Source of the DNA: an uncultured Aquabacterium sp.
GTDB taxonomy: Bacteria; Pseudomonadota; Gammaproteobacteria; Burkholderiales; Burkholderiaceae_C
Reading direction: 5' to 3'
Assembly (NCBI RefSeq): GCF_913773725.1
Contig: NZ_CAJYGK010000124.1
Location: forward strand, 1-38,013
DNA: 38,013 nt
The position numbers were made by a program, and so were the translations under genes. Shown one piece after another: positions 16,584 through 25,224 of the stretch. The stretch's first letter is position 1; every line of letters starts with the position of its first letter. Under the pieces are notes generated by a model, which was not told where the DNA came from, did not search any database, and saw only the letters and a program-made list of their open reading frames with translations.

Positions 16584-16609
16584 GCCTGGCGCCATCGCTG
16601 GCGCCAGGC
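16584..16609 (-). repeat. Strong hairpin at the start of the HicA-like gene
   Basis: GCCTGGCGCC and GGCGCCAGGC form a perfect 10-bp GC-rich stem with a 6-nt loop. It sits 10 nt after the SMP-like gene's stop and just before, or across, the start of the HicA-like gene. No T-tract follows. It may act as an attenuator, an mRNA processing site, or a block on ribosome access. Confidence 0.6.
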
Positions 16610-16619
16610 TCAGCTCCGG

Positions 16620-16787
16620 TTACTTCGAGCCCTTGGCGCCGCTTTGATTCGTGGCAGCGGCGCTCTGTGCCCGCGCAGCGAAGCTACCAGCTGGCACTTG
16701 CCCGCCGTTGGCCTTTGCGGTAGACGACTGGATGCGAGCGGCTGCCTGGCTGGTCATCGGGGTGGACTTGGCAGAAGACTTAGACAT
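16620..16787 (-). CDS. Small SMP-like protein
   Basis: This 55-residue basic, Ala/Ser/Gln-rich protein has the segments TSQAAARIQSSTAKANGGQV and GSFAARAQSAAATNQ. These resemble the short bacterial proteins annotated with a seed-maturation-protein (SMP) motif, which I recall occurring beside HicA-like genes. There is no signal peptide or membrane segment. AAAGG lies seven bases before the ATG at 16787, which decides this start over the one ten codons upstream. It is first in the cluster with the HicA-like and ankyrin genes. A role as antidote or partner for the HicA-like protein is possible but unproven. Confidence 0.65.
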   Translation of the reverse strand: MSKSSAKSTPMTSQAAARIQSSTAKANGGQVPAGSFAARAQSAAATNQSGAKGSK

Positions 16788-17090
16788 AGGAAACCTTTCA
16801 ATGGTGACGTTGCGCACATCGGCAACAGTCGAAAGGTTAGATTTCTGGCGTCAGTTCGTATCCCGCGCGACCGCTGAAGAAATTTTCTGTTTTGTTCTTC
16901 ACGTGGCGGCTGCGTGCCGATCCGCCCACTCCGAGAAGGGTGGACTGCGCTGCGCCCCCAGCGCCTTTAAGCGCTGACTGGCACTCAAGCCCGAATGTCG
17001 CATCGTGTCTGCCAGCGCTGCTGGTCTGCCAGACAGGGCCACTGCGCTGAAACGCTCACACTCGTACTGTTAGTTCGCCTTGGAGCGGTC
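16788..17090. other. Gap upstream of the SMP-like gene
   Basis: About 300 bp lie between the stop of the AAA+ gene and the start of the SMP-like gene, both on the minus strand. No credible gene is visible. The promoter of the three-gene cluster should lie here, but no convincing -35/-10 pair was identified. A GAAGAAATTTTC-type inverted repeat lies near 16876. Confidence 0.4.
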
Positions 17091-18671
17091 TCATACAATG
17101 AACCCGATCGGCTTGCGATTTGGGCTGGACATGTCCGGCAGGTCGCTGACTCGAATGTGATCTCGCTCTTCCCGTGCTGCCCGCCCCAGGGCGCGTTTCA
17201 GAGCCAAACCCAAGCTTCTCGGCGGCAAGCCCTTCAGCTCCTCCACCACCTGTTCATCCAGCTTCGGCGCAAAGATCGATCCCCAGGGGCTCTCCGCCCG
17301 CATGCGTCCATAGATTTGCTGGGCGATGTGAGCCACTTGCTCAGCGTTTGGGGCCTGCACCTGAAGCACCGTCATGCGCGACAGCAGCGGTGCCGGGATG
17401 CCTTCGGTGCTGTTGGCCGTGGCAACCCAGTTCACGTGACTGGCGTCGATGGCGAAATCGCGGATCGAGAGGTCGATGAAGTCGCGTGCACTGCGAGGCT
17501 CCAGCAGGGTATAGAGCGCAGCGAGCGGGTCGTACTGACGTTGCTGGTCGGACTTGTCGAGCTCGTCCAGCACGATCACCGGATTCGCCAGTGGCTGGTA
17601 GGCCAGTAGTTCAAATACCACGCCTGGCTCCGAGTTCGACCAAAACGACTCCGACCCAGCCAAAGGCGCGCTTGACTGCGTGCTGGCCATGTCGATCACG
17701 CGGAAAGGTAGGTTCAGGCGAGCGGCAAGCCAGCGAGCTGCCTCCGTCTTGCCAATACCTGCGGGGCCGACCAGCAAGATGGGCGCCCAAGCCACGCGAC
17801 CATCGCCCATCGCATGCAAGGCGAAATGGTCGTGCAGCACCTCGGCCAGTTCAGCGAAGTTGGGGAAGTCGCGCTGGAAGTCTTCGATCAGCTGTGTCCA
17901 GTCATCGGGCAGTTCGCCCAGCTTGCGGCGTTCGTGGCCAGCGGCCCGGATGCGTTCGGCGATGTACTGCGCTCGCTTGGCCTTTTCGTCGGGCTTGGCG
18001 CGGTGGCGATCGACGAAGCTGCGCAGACCTGCAGCGTCCAGAAACGCGATCTGAGATGTTGCCCGAGGTGCTTGTAGGGCGGGTTGCTCCGGCACCGCTG
18101 CCGGGTGCGTCATGTCTGGCAGCGACTGCACCAGCGCTTGAACGGCGTTGTCGATGGACGGATCGAGCGGCTCACCACGAACTGACTTCTCGGGCTTGGT
18201 GGCGGCCGGCAGCAGCCCTGCAGCTACAGCCAGTTTGTGATTGCGCCTCAGGTCTTCTGCGAAGAGCCCGATGGTGGCCTCGTGCTGCTTGCAGCGCACT
18301 CCCTGGCCTGTGTTCGCATCGCCGCCAATCACCGGCGCCGAGCAAACCGGGCAATGTTGTTGGGCTGCATGTCGGGCGGCCTCGATCAGATCCAACAAAG
18401 CCCTGTCTCTGTTGATACTGGCGCCCACCAGCTCCACCCGCAAGCTGAGCTTGTCGCGCTGGTTTGTGGCGCAAAAGAGCGGCAGGTGGCGGTAGTCGGC
18501 CGGCTTCATCAGCAGCTCACATTGGCCCACGAAATGCGCCAGCACCGCCAAGTGGCCAGGGGCGGGCTCCACCACTTGCTTGACCAACCATGGGTGCTGG
18601 CTCTTCAACGCAGCCAGGGCGGCCTGGTAGATGGCGCGGGTCATCGGGCGGTAGCTGTAAGAGCGGGTCAT
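17091..18671 (-). CDS. Zinc-finger, Lon-like AAA+ ATPase
   Basis: The protein has 526 residues. The N-terminal part (1-105) is unrecognised. A zinc-binding pattern follows: CPVC at 107-110 with CKQH at 127-130. The AAA+ module spans about 280-515: Walker A GPAGIGKT (302-309), Walker B VIVLDELDK (365-373), a DPLAALYTLLEP segment, sensor-1 WVATANS (415-421), and an arginine-finger region IPAPLLSRM (425-433). The DPLAALYTLLEP and ATAN-IP-PLLSRM features are those of Lon ATPase domains, but no Lon protease Ser/Lys domain follows. It may be an unfoldase or remodeller working with an unknown partner. It is divergent from a possible HTH gene, and the 120-bp gap holds repeated ACTATAAC sites. Function is unknown. 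Confidence 0.8.
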   Translation of the reverse strand: MTRSYSYRPMTRAIYQAALAALKSQHPWLVKQVVEPAPGHLAVLAHFVGQCELLMKPADYRHLPLFCATNQRDKLSLRVELVGASINRDRALLDLIEAARHAAQQHCPVCSAPVIGGDANTGQGVRCKQHEATIGLFAEDLRRNHKLAVAAGLLPAATKPEKSVRGEPLDPSIDNAVQALVQSLPDMTHPAAVPEQPALQAPRATSQIAFLDAAGLRSFVDRHRAKPDEKAKRAQYIAERIRAAGHERRKLGELPDDWTQLIEDFQRDFPNFAELAEVLHDHFALHAMGDGRVAWAPILLVGPAGIGKTEAARWLAARLNLPFRVIDMASTQSSAPLAGSESFWSNSEPGVVFELLAYQPLANPVIVLDELDKSDQQRQYDPLAALYTLLEPRSARDFIDLSIRDFAIDASHVNWVATANSTEGIPAPLLSRMTVLQVQAPNAEQVAHIAQQIYGRMRAESPWGSIFAPKLDEQVVEELKGLPPRSLGLALKRALGRAAREERDHIRVSDLPDMSSPNRKPIGFIV

Positions 18672-18689
18672 GGCGGCCTCTTTTGATTA

Positions 18690-18761
18690 ACTATAACTAA
18701 CTATAACCACGCAAAGAGCAGAGATCCAGCACTCACTCGTGGCGTTTACCTTGGTTATAGT
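18690..18761. promoter_or_regulatory. ACTATAAC repeats in the divergent promoter region
   Basis: ACTATAAC occurs at 18690-18697 and 18700-18707, exactly 10 bp apart, and in inverted orientation (GTTATAGT) at 18754-18761. All three lie between the divergent AAA+ and regulator-like genes. They are likely operator half-sites for control of both. Confidence 0.55.
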
Positions 18762-18791
18762 GATTTACTGTGATGTACCCTAGGGCCAGCC

Positions 18792-19550
18792 ATGTCCACA
18801 TTGAGCAGTGACCAACTCCCCATATTGGCCGGTGCGCTGTTGCGCCTGCGCTGCCTCACGTTGGCTGCGGTGTTTGACGCCACCGGCATCCGTGCAGCAA
18901 ACCTGTCTGCCTGGCTGAAGGGCAAGCCCCAGGTGATCTCTGCGGCGCGCGTGACGGCGTTGCTGTACCACCTGGGCGTGCAAGGTGGTCAGCTTCGCTC
19001 CGACATGGTGCACACCTGGTCCGACCAAGGTGACTGGCAGCACTTGCGCACTGTGTTCAGCCTGCTGCTTGAACCGATAGCGCCCCGGTGTTTGTTCCTC
19101 GACGAGCATCCTGGGGTGTCCCACACCAGATTTCTGCAGTGGGGAGAGGCTTGGATTCGGATGTCGCTCACGCCGGGGCCTACGACGCAGGACGATTTGG
19201 CCGCGATGGTCAGTCCCGACCGAATGATCGTGCTGCCAGTCGCGCTGGCGGTCATCCCCACGCACGACCCGCAAGCGACAGCATCTGCGCTCTTAAGCCT
19301 TGCCGAGCAGGGAGGGCAGGACATTCCCACTGGCGAACTCGCCCATGGCTTCATGCAACGCCTCGGGGCTCCCCCTGGGCAGGACTTTGTGCTCACGAGC
19401 GGCGACACATTGGGCTGGCGCATCTTGGAGGCGAGCTTGCGCAATGCAATGCGCAGGGGGTTGAGCCCCACCCAATTGGCGTTGAAGATCGAGACGATGC
19501 GGCTCGACGAAGACGACTTGGCCCCTTCGGGCAAAGCTAAACCTGGCTGA
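18792..19550 (+). CDS. Possible HTH regulator, uncharacterised
   Basis: The protein has 252 residues. Residues 10-60 (LAGALLRLRCLTLAAVFDAT, then GIRAANLSAWLKGKPQVISA) read like a helix-turn-helix with SAWLKGK as the recognition segment, similar to XRE-type domains. The rest has no recognised family; a hydrophobic strand IVLPVALAVI sits near 140. It starts with ATG in the divergent region shared with the AAA+ gene, so it may repress both through the ACTATAAC sites (inferred). It converges with the Toprim gene, 18 nt apart. It could instead be a functional partner of the AAA+ protein. Confidence 0.6.
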   Translation: MSTLSSDQLPILAGALLRLRCLTLAAVFDATGIRAANLSAWLKGKPQVISAARVTALLYHLGVQGGQLRSDMVHTWSDQGDWQHLRTVFSLLLEPIAPRCLFLDEHPGVSHTRFLQWGEAWIRMSLTPGPTTQDDLAAMVSPDRMIVLPVALAVIPTHDPQATASALLSLAEQGGQDIPTGELAHGFMQRLGAPPGQDFVLTSGDTLGWRILEASLRNAMRRGLSPTQLALKIETMRLDEDDLAPSGKAKPG

Positions 19551-19568
19551 ACTGCTGGACGAACGAAA

Positions 19569-20435
19569 CTAAGGCGTGGGCAGCCAGACCGCTTCCTGCT
19601 CCAATGCCAAACCAGAGCGCTGCATCTGCTCGATAAGATCACGCATGTAGTCGGGAAGATGATCCACGGCGCCGATGAAGTAGCGCAAGGTGTCTCGCCA
19701 TAGCCGGTTGCTGCCATAGCGTGCGAGCTTGCTTTCCCACTGCGGCATCAGCCAGCACTCGCAAGCGTCCCCTAGCACCTCGTACAGCCGTGCGAAATTG
19801 GCCAGGCCCACGCCGTCGTAATCCGGGAACAGGATGATGCGGCTGGCACGGGGGCGCTGACCTAGCCACGACAGCAGCCTGCCGTCGAGCTGCCCGCCGT
19901 AGTACAGCAAAGTGGCATGTGTGCCTGCTGGCAGCCAGTCCGTGCGGTCAAACAGGGCCTGGTTCTCGACCAGCCAGAGGGCTTGATCGGTGTGCCAGGC
20001 ATCGTCGGGCTGAATGCGCAGCGTAGCCGCGCCCAAATTGCGGGTGAACGCGCTCAGTGCCAGCTCGGCGCCATGTTCTCCCTCAAACCAGCTCACCGCA
20101 TCGCCGACCGCCTTTAGCAGAGGATAGTAGCTGTCGTGTTGATGCTGACGGGCCTTGCTGTTGCGGGCATGGGCCACGTGCTGTGCACGCAGCGGCAGTT
20201 GCTCTGCGACCGAGGGCTCAACCTGAGGAGATAGCTCAACCACATGGGTCTCAAACACAGCCTGATCGCAGATACCGTACACGTCTCCTCGCCCCTGACG
20301 TTGACAACTGACGGCACCCGTTTGCCGAGCAAAGCGATCCAGGGCGTTGCGCTGCGCAGGGGTGAACTGGCTGGCAGGCACTGAGCCCTTGCTATGTAAT
20401 TTGAGCAGCGCTGCGCGCAGGGCCTGATCCGTCAT
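19569..20435 (-). CDS. jetD: Toprim-domain nuclease subunit, JetD/MksG-like
   Basis: The 288-residue fourth subunit of the SMC defence system is the predicted DNA-cutting component. The C-terminal half matches the Toprim arrangement of JetD (DUF2220-type) proteins: catalytic Glu157 in LVENQALFD, a YYGGQLDGRLLSWL segment (178-191), and the metal-binding acidic motif LFPDYDGVGLANFARLYEVL (202-221), where JetD proteins commonly have a WGDID sequence. The N-terminus (FTPAQRNALDRFARQTGAVS) looks like a DNA-binding wing. At 288 residues it is shorter than many JetD proteins. Its ATG overlaps the SMC gene's stop by 1 nt (TGATG), so it is translationally coupled. The Wadjet family cleaves closed circular DNA such as plasmids; that activity is inferred here. 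Confidence 0.82.
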   Translation of the reverse strand: MTDQALRAALLKLHSKGSVPASQFTPAQRNALDRFARQTGAVSCQRQGRGDVYGICDQAVFETHVVELSPQVEPSVAEQLPLRAQHVAHARNSKARQHQHDSYYPLLKAVGDAVSWFEGEHGAELALSAFTRNLGAATLRIQPDDAWHTDQALWLVENQALFDRTDWLPAGTHATLLYYGGQLDGRLLSWLGQRPRASRIILFPDYDGVGLANFARLYEVLGDACECWLMPQWESKLARYGSNRLWRDTLRYFIGAVDHLPDYMRDLIEQMQRSGLALEQEAVWLPTP

Positions 20436-23188
20436 CAGGCCTCCACCGGTTCGATGATCTGCCAGCTAAAGCGGCTGATCTGGTTGCTGCCCTGCCGGTG
20501 ATGAATGGGCACGCAGTAGCGCACGGTGGTCAGTGGCGCGGGGGAAGCGAAGATCAGCGAAAAGCCGAACTCGGCAGCGGTCTCGATCAGACTGCGCTGG
20601 TTGCGCGCATCAAGGGCCAGAGCTTCGTCCAGGTAGCAGATGCCTTGAATCGGCCGCCGTTGATCCTGCATCAGGTGCAGCATCGCCAGCCCCGTCACCA
20701 GCTTGGCCATCAGCACTGTGCCGTTCGAGGCGGCGCTGTCGAGATCGTCGAAGGCTTCCGGCTCGCGACCTGCCTTGCCCACCCAGAAGCGCAGGCGGAA
20801 CAGATCGGCCACGCGCAAGCCGTGGCGAGCGTTGCCTTCTTCGATGAGCAAGGTCTTGGCTCGATTGAGCTGATCATCGTCGAGCACGCTCTGCTGGTTG
20901 AAGAGTTCAAAAGTCTCGCTATTGCCCACCGTGGCCGCAGTGCTGATAAGTAGCTCGATGGCTTCGACCAGCGCGCTTTCGTCTTCGGGCTCGATCTTGA
21001 ACACTGCCAAGTCGGAAAGCTGGCGCCCGCTGATCTTGCGATTGAACTCGCGCATCCGGCGCTTGAAAGCGGCCAGGCCATCGCGCAACTCGCGCAGGCA
21101 AGCCGCCACGTTCACCACTGCCGACCGCACCTTCTTCTCCAGCGCCTCGGCTTCCTGAGGTAGGTGATGGGCGAACTCCACCAGGCGGGTGATCTCGTCC
21201 TCAGGATCGCCAACAAACTGGTACTTGGTCAGCCCACCTGCGTGGATCTCACCCAGCAGTCGGCGAGTCAGGTCGTCCAGCTCCAGCAGTTGCCGGCAGT
21301 CGGACTGGTAGGTCTGCAGGCGCTCGGCCAGCTGGTCCAGCGCAAACTCGGGTTGCGCCAGCCAGGGCTGATGAGGCAAGTCGGCCAGCCACGTGAACGG
21401 ACCTTCGTGATCGATGCGCTGGTTGCGGCGCTGCTCGATCTGGCGGTGCTGCTGTTTCAGGGTTTCCAAATCCTGCTGCCGCTGTTGGCGCTGCTGATCC
21501 AGCGCCCGGTAGCGAGCGGCCGATTGCGCCAGGCTGGTGGTCAGCTCGGCGAGCTTCTGATCGAGTGCCACAAGCCGTGTCTGGCGCTCAGCATCGCTGC
21601 CCTGCAAGGTCTGCATTTGGGTGTAGTCACGCAACTCGGCATCCAGCTGCACCAGTTGCTGTTCCAGCGCATCCCGCTCACGCTGGACGCTTTCCAACGC
21701 TTGCGCCGTCGCCAGTTGCTCCTCCAGCTGTGTCTGTTGTTGCTGCAAGTCCCGCTGCAACTCGCCCAGCTCCGCCAAGCTACGCTGTTGATGCTGTTCG
21801 GGAAGGTCGGCGATGCGCAGCTGAAGGCCTGGCAGGCGGATATGCGCATCATTGGCGTTGCCCAAGGCTTCCAAAAGGGCATGACCATCCAGCTGAAAGT
21901 CCTCGGCGCCCAGGGTGAACACAGGCTTGGCCAGCACCCTGTTCAGTGCCTCCAGTTGAGCGGGCGGCAACACGCTCGACAGCTGCTGGTAAAGGTTGTG
22001 GCCTTGGGTGCGCATCTCCTGCGTCAGCTGTGCCAGCTCCCTGTCCACGCGGGCGAGCTCGCGTTCGATGGATGCCGGAGGCCGGCTTTGCGCCTGGCCC
22101 AAGCGGATCACCAGAGCATCGCGCTGGTCCTGCACGTCGCGGCGGCACGCCTCCAGCATCGCACGGCTTTCCACCAAAGCGAATCGCTGCTGCAGCGCCT
22201 GCAACTGTTGGCTCTCCTGGCGAAGTTGCTTCTGCTCCTGCTCCCACTGGCTCTGCTCACGCACGGACTGACGGTCCTGCTCTCGCAAGCGGTCCAGCTC
22301 ACCATCGCACTGCTGAAGCTCATGCTGCAGGGCTTGCTGGCGAGATTCGAAGTGCTGCTGCCACTGGCCCAACGCCTCGTCGATCATGGGCCGCCAGCAC
22401 AGCAGCTTGCCTCGCAATGCCAGCCGTGCGTCGTGCTTGCGCTCCAGTTCAGCAAGGGTGCCTTTCAGGCGTTCGGCGGCCAGGTACTGACCGCGCTCGG
22501 CGTTGAGGTCGGCGAAGGCCTTGTCCCACTCTGCCTTGAAGTCGATGCTGGCGTCGGGCAAGTCGCGCCGGAAGATTTGCAGCAGGTAGTCCTTCACCTC
22601 GCTGGAGCGCAGCTTGTCCAAACGCAGTGTTCGGGTGAGCACGCGCTGAAAGATGCTGGCATCGCTGGCGTGCTCAAGGCGGAACACACAGAAGTCTTGC
22701 GAGCCAGTCAGCTTGCGGTTTCGGCCGCCGTACACCATGTCGGCGAATTCGCTGCCGCTGAAGCTGAACACGCGGCGGCCATGGGTGGCCAGATGGCTGG
22801 CTAGCTTTGGCTGCGCCACCAGCGTGCCATCTGGCAGGCAGAACTCTTCGACCTTGAGTGGGCCGGCGTAGGCGAAGTACTCGTACTCGAAGCTCACGCC
22901 CTTGCCGACGCACCCCAGCACCATGGTGCCCGACTCCGGCAGTGACACCTCCAGCAGCACATAGGCACTGTTGTTCGGGAAGTAGAACCGTCGGCTCTTC
23001 TCCACGTCGTGGGCGCCAAAGTCCATGCGGCGCCGGTCAATGATCAGCAGGAACTGCAGCGCATTGATCAGGCTGGTTTTGCCGGTGTTGTTAGGTGCCA
23101 CGAGGGAGACCGCGCCATCCAAGGGGAGTTCTGCGCGGGAGTAGCCCGCGCTGCCCAGCAAGACCAGACGTTGGAAGCCGTGTTGCAT
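20435..23188 (-). CDS. jetC: SMC-like ATPase, JetC/MksB-like
   Basis: This 917-residue SMC-type motor of a MukBEF-like complex loads on and extrudes DNA using ATP. The ABC ATPase halves lie at the ends: Walker A APNNTGKTSL (31-40) near the N-terminus, a signature-like ASNGTVLMAKLVTGLAML (820-837), and Walker B GICYLDEALALD (849-860) near the C-terminus, followed by SLIFASPAP in the H-loop position. Between about 250 and 640 there are long Gln/Glu/Arg-rich coiled coils broken by a central non-coiled region (~390-450), the expected hinge. It is shorter than E. coli MukB and in the MksB/JetC size range. Start and stop overlap its neighbours by 1 nt each. Confidence 0.9.
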   Translation of the reverse strand: MQHGFQRLVLLGSAGYSRAELPLDGAVSLVAPNNTGKTSLINALQFLLIIDRRRMDFGAHDVEKSRRFYFPNNSAYVLLEVSLPESGTMVLGCVGKGVSFEYEYFAYAGPLKVEEFCLPDGTLVAQPKLASHLATHGRRVFSFSGSEFADMVYGGRNRKLTGSQDFCVFRLEHASDASIFQRVLTRTLRLDKLRSSEVKDYLLQIFRRDLPDASIDFKAEWDKAFADLNAERGQYLAAERLKGTLAELERKHDARLALRGKLLCWRPMIDEALGQWQQHFESRQQALQHELQQCDGELDRLREQDRQSVREQSQWEQEQKQLRQESQQLQALQQRFALVESRAMLEACRRDVQDQRDALVIRLGQAQSRPPASIERELARVDRELAQLTQEMRTQGHNLYQQLSSVLPPAQLEALNRVLAKPVFTLGAEDFQLDGHALLEALGNANDAHIRLPGLQLRIADLPEQHQQRSLAELGELQRDLQQQQTQLEEQLATAQALESVQRERDALEQQLVQLDAELRDYTQMQTLQGSDAERQTRLVALDQKLAELTTSLAQSAARYRALDQQRQQRQQDLETLKQQHRQIEQRRNQRIDHEGPFTWLADLPHQPWLAQPEFALDQLAERLQTYQSDCRQLLELDDLTRRLLGEIHAGGLTKYQFVGDPEDEITRLVEFAHHLPQEAEALEKKVRSAVVNVAACLRELRDGLAAFKRRMREFNRKISGRQLSDLAVFKIEPEDESALVEAIELLISTAATVGNSETFELFNQQSVLDDDQLNRAKTLLIEEGNARHGLRVADLFRLRFWVGKAGREPEAFDDLDSAASNGTVLMAKLVTGLAMLHLMQDQRRPIQGICYLDEALALDARNQRSLIETAAEFGFSLIFASPAPLTTVRYCVPIHHRQGSNQISRFSWQIIEPVEA

Positions 23189-23799
23189 CAGTCGATCTCC
23201 TCGTCACTCAGCACGTCGTCAGCGTTGTCCTCAGTGCCCACGTCGGGTTCGTTGTCATCTTCTCGGGAAGTTGCAGCCAGACCCTCGAAATGATCCAGAT
23301 AGCGGCACACAGCGGGCAGAAGTCGCCAACCCGCTGGTTCAGCGACTGCAAATCCCAAGGTGCTGGCCCGCCCCAGCAGGTCGATCAGCCCGTCAGGCGA
23401 CAGTCCTTCGGCATCCAGCAGGTCTTTCTGCTGCTCGTACACCTCGGCCAGCCACTCCCTGTCGATGAACCAGTCGGTGAAGCGTTGCAGCGCTTTGCCC
23501 GCATTGGCTTGTTCGTCGAAGATCACCATGAACAGCAGGGCGAGTTGGCGGCTGACCTTGCCGATGTTGCTGTTGGCGTCCGTACTGTGGAACCAGGCAA
23601 AGCCACGGGCATCCAGGCGCAGCTCGAAGCCCAGGGCCGCAAACAGGCCGACGTAGCTGGGCTCGTGCTTTTCCAGCTCCGCCCACAGAGCCGGCTCGGC
23701 CATCCGGTTCAGGTGCTTGCCTGACAGGAAAAGCCGGAACAGCTCTGCCAGCGCGGGCATCTGTGCCAGCGGGGTCGTCAGAAGATGAGGCGTTGTCAT
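23188..23799 (-). CDS. jetB: MukE/JetB-like accessory subunit
   Basis: The 203-residue protein is predicted to be the KITE-type (MukE-like) subunit that binds the kleisin. The N-terminal region (LAELFRLFLSGKHLNRMAEP, then LWAELEKHEPSYVGLFAALG) resembles MksE/JetB winged-helix repeats. The LLFMVIFDEQANAG and FIDREWLAEVYEQQK segments continue the domain. The C-terminal ~30 residues are strongly acidic. The ATG at 23799 overlaps the upstream stop as ATGA, which decides this start; the frame continues ~30 codons upstream inside the kleisin gene. Assignment rests mainly on gene order and size, with moderate sequence resemblance. Confidence 0.8.
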   Translation of the reverse strand: MTTPHLLTTPLAQMPALAELFRLFLSGKHLNRMAEPALWAELEKHEPSYVGLFAALGFELRLDARGFAWFHSTDANSNIGKVSRQLALLFMVIFDEQANAGKALQRFTDWFIDREWLAEVYEQQKDLLDAEGLSPDGLIDLLGRASTLGFAVAEPAGWRLLPAVCRYLDHFEGLAATSREDDNEPDVGTEDNADDVLSDEEID

Positions 23800-25055
23800 T
23801 CCCGGAAACTCACTCGATGGGGGTGATGCAGGATGCGGATGGTCTGCAGCGTGGTCTTCTCTGGCTGCTCGCAGGCTTCGACGAGCCATGCGCTGTCGTG
23901 CTGCAGCTCGTGAAAGAGCCGCAGCAGGGTGGCGTCCTGCAGATGGCCGTGGTGGGTGTTGAGCCAGTCGAGCAGGCTCTCCACCGGCAGGCTACGTTGC
24001 AGGTGTGCCCGAATGGCCGACTCGTCCACGTGCTCCAGCAGCGACGGGGTGTTGTCGGGCTCGTCTTGTGGGAAGGTCACCGACTGCGGCTGGTACTGCC
24101 GTGCAGCGGCCATGACCGCGCGCACCTCATCACCCAGTTGCAAGCGGAAACCGCGCTCATTGCGCCAGACGGGCAGTGCCGTGTCGCCCGTGGGGCACGA
24201 CAACGCTCGGCGCAGGCCCCGTTTTCGCACCTGCCCCAGTAGCATGCTGACCGCACTGGTCAGTGCGTTGTGTTGACGCATCTCCTCGCGCAGTGGCAAC
24301 ACCGTGTCGGCACACTGTTGAGCGATCAGGCGGCCAAAGCGCCGCAGCTCCTTGGCCTGGTGCGCTACCTGCCTGAGCTGCAGGCGATGCGAGTACAGCC
24401 CGCCTTGAACCGACAGCTGCTCAAAGGCCAGATCCAGTGAGCGTTCGGCATCTTCAAGGTAACGGTAGAACGTGCCTTGCGGGCCGGTGTCCATCATCTG
24501 GTTCATCGGCTCGACGTACTGGTCGTAAGCCTCCAGCACATGCCGGTAGCGCTGGGCGATGGGCATGCTGGCGTCGGCGCTCTTTGCGTCTTCAGCGAGT
24601 TCCAGCAGCGCGTGGCGGTCTTGGTCCAGTTGCAGGCTGATCTGGCGAAACAGTTCAGCGAGCTTGTTAGCGGCTCCCCGCACCCGATCCATGTCGGCAC
24701 CTTGCATTCCCTCGTTGAGCGCCTCGGTAGCCTCGCGGATGGCGGCAACGCGCGCTTGCAGCACAGCGGCCAAGCCCAGTTCATGTTCACGTGTGAGCCC
24801 ACGCACGAAATCCAGCACGTAAGCATTGAGCTGTAGGTCGCTGCTACGGGCACACGGTTGCAGGATGTCCGCATTCACCATGGCGCGTAGCGCCCCGCCC
24901 TGCGCCTCGGCGTCTAGCTGCGGGGACACTTTCGCGATACAGCCCAGCACTTGATCACTGGTCAGCACCGCAAACTCGCGCGACAGCCGCACCAAGACTT
25001 CGACGGTGTCCCAGTGGGTGTACAGCCCGTAAATAAGTGAGCGAGGGTTGGCCAT
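23796..25055 (-). CDS. jetA: MukF/JetA-like kleisin subunit
   Basis: The 419-residue protein is first in the four-gene SMC operon. The N-terminus (SLIYGLYTHWDTVEVLVRLS and FAVLTSDQVLGCIAKVSPQL) looks like the winged-helix dimerisation domain of MukF/MksF. A long helical middle (about 95-290) resembles the kleisin helical region. A C-terminal domain (~300-419) ends in ILHHPHRVSFRE and would contact the SMC head. The ATG giving MANPRSLIYGLYTHWD is used although the frame extends 21 codons further. Its stop overlaps the next start (ATGA). It is preceded by a 450-bp regulatory-looking gap. The kleisin assignment is from order, length and N-terminal resemblance. Confidence 0.8.
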   Translation of the reverse strand: MANPRSLIYGLYTHWDTVEVLVRLSREFAVLTSDQVLGCIAKVSPQLDAEAQGGALRAMVNADILQPCARSSDLQLNAYVLDFVRGLTREHELGLAAVLQARVAAIREATEALNEGMQGADMDRVRGAANKLAELFRQISLQLDQDRHALLELAEDAKSADASMPIAQRYRHVLEAYDQYVEPMNQMMDTGPQGTFYRYLEDAERSLDLAFEQLSVQGGLYSHRLQLRQVAHQAKELRRFGRLIAQQCADTVLPLREEMRQHNALTSAVSMLLGQVRKRGLRRALSCPTGDTALPVWRNERGFRLQLGDEVRAVMAAARQYQPQSVTFPQDEPDNTPSLLEHVDESAIRAHLQRSLPVESLLDWLNTHHGHLQDATLLRLFHELQHDSAWLVEACEQPEKTTLQTIRILHHPHRVSFRE

Positions 25056-25224
25056 TTCAGTTCGAGTCCATGCTGCATGCTGCTGCCCACCGCCGCACCT
25101 GGCGGCATCTCGGCCCATGGCCGCAACGGGTTCTCAGCTGGCACGCCATGCTGGACGCAGCTTGAGCTCGCGTTGTCCCCATCAGCCGCTTCCCGCCAAA
25201 CCTGCCGGTTTTGTGCTCAGCGGC

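Noticed and set aside
21164-22804. 546-codon plus-strand open frame opposite the SMC gene
   Set aside because: It is a Leu/Gln-rich shadow created by the coiled-coil codons of the SMC gene on the other strand.
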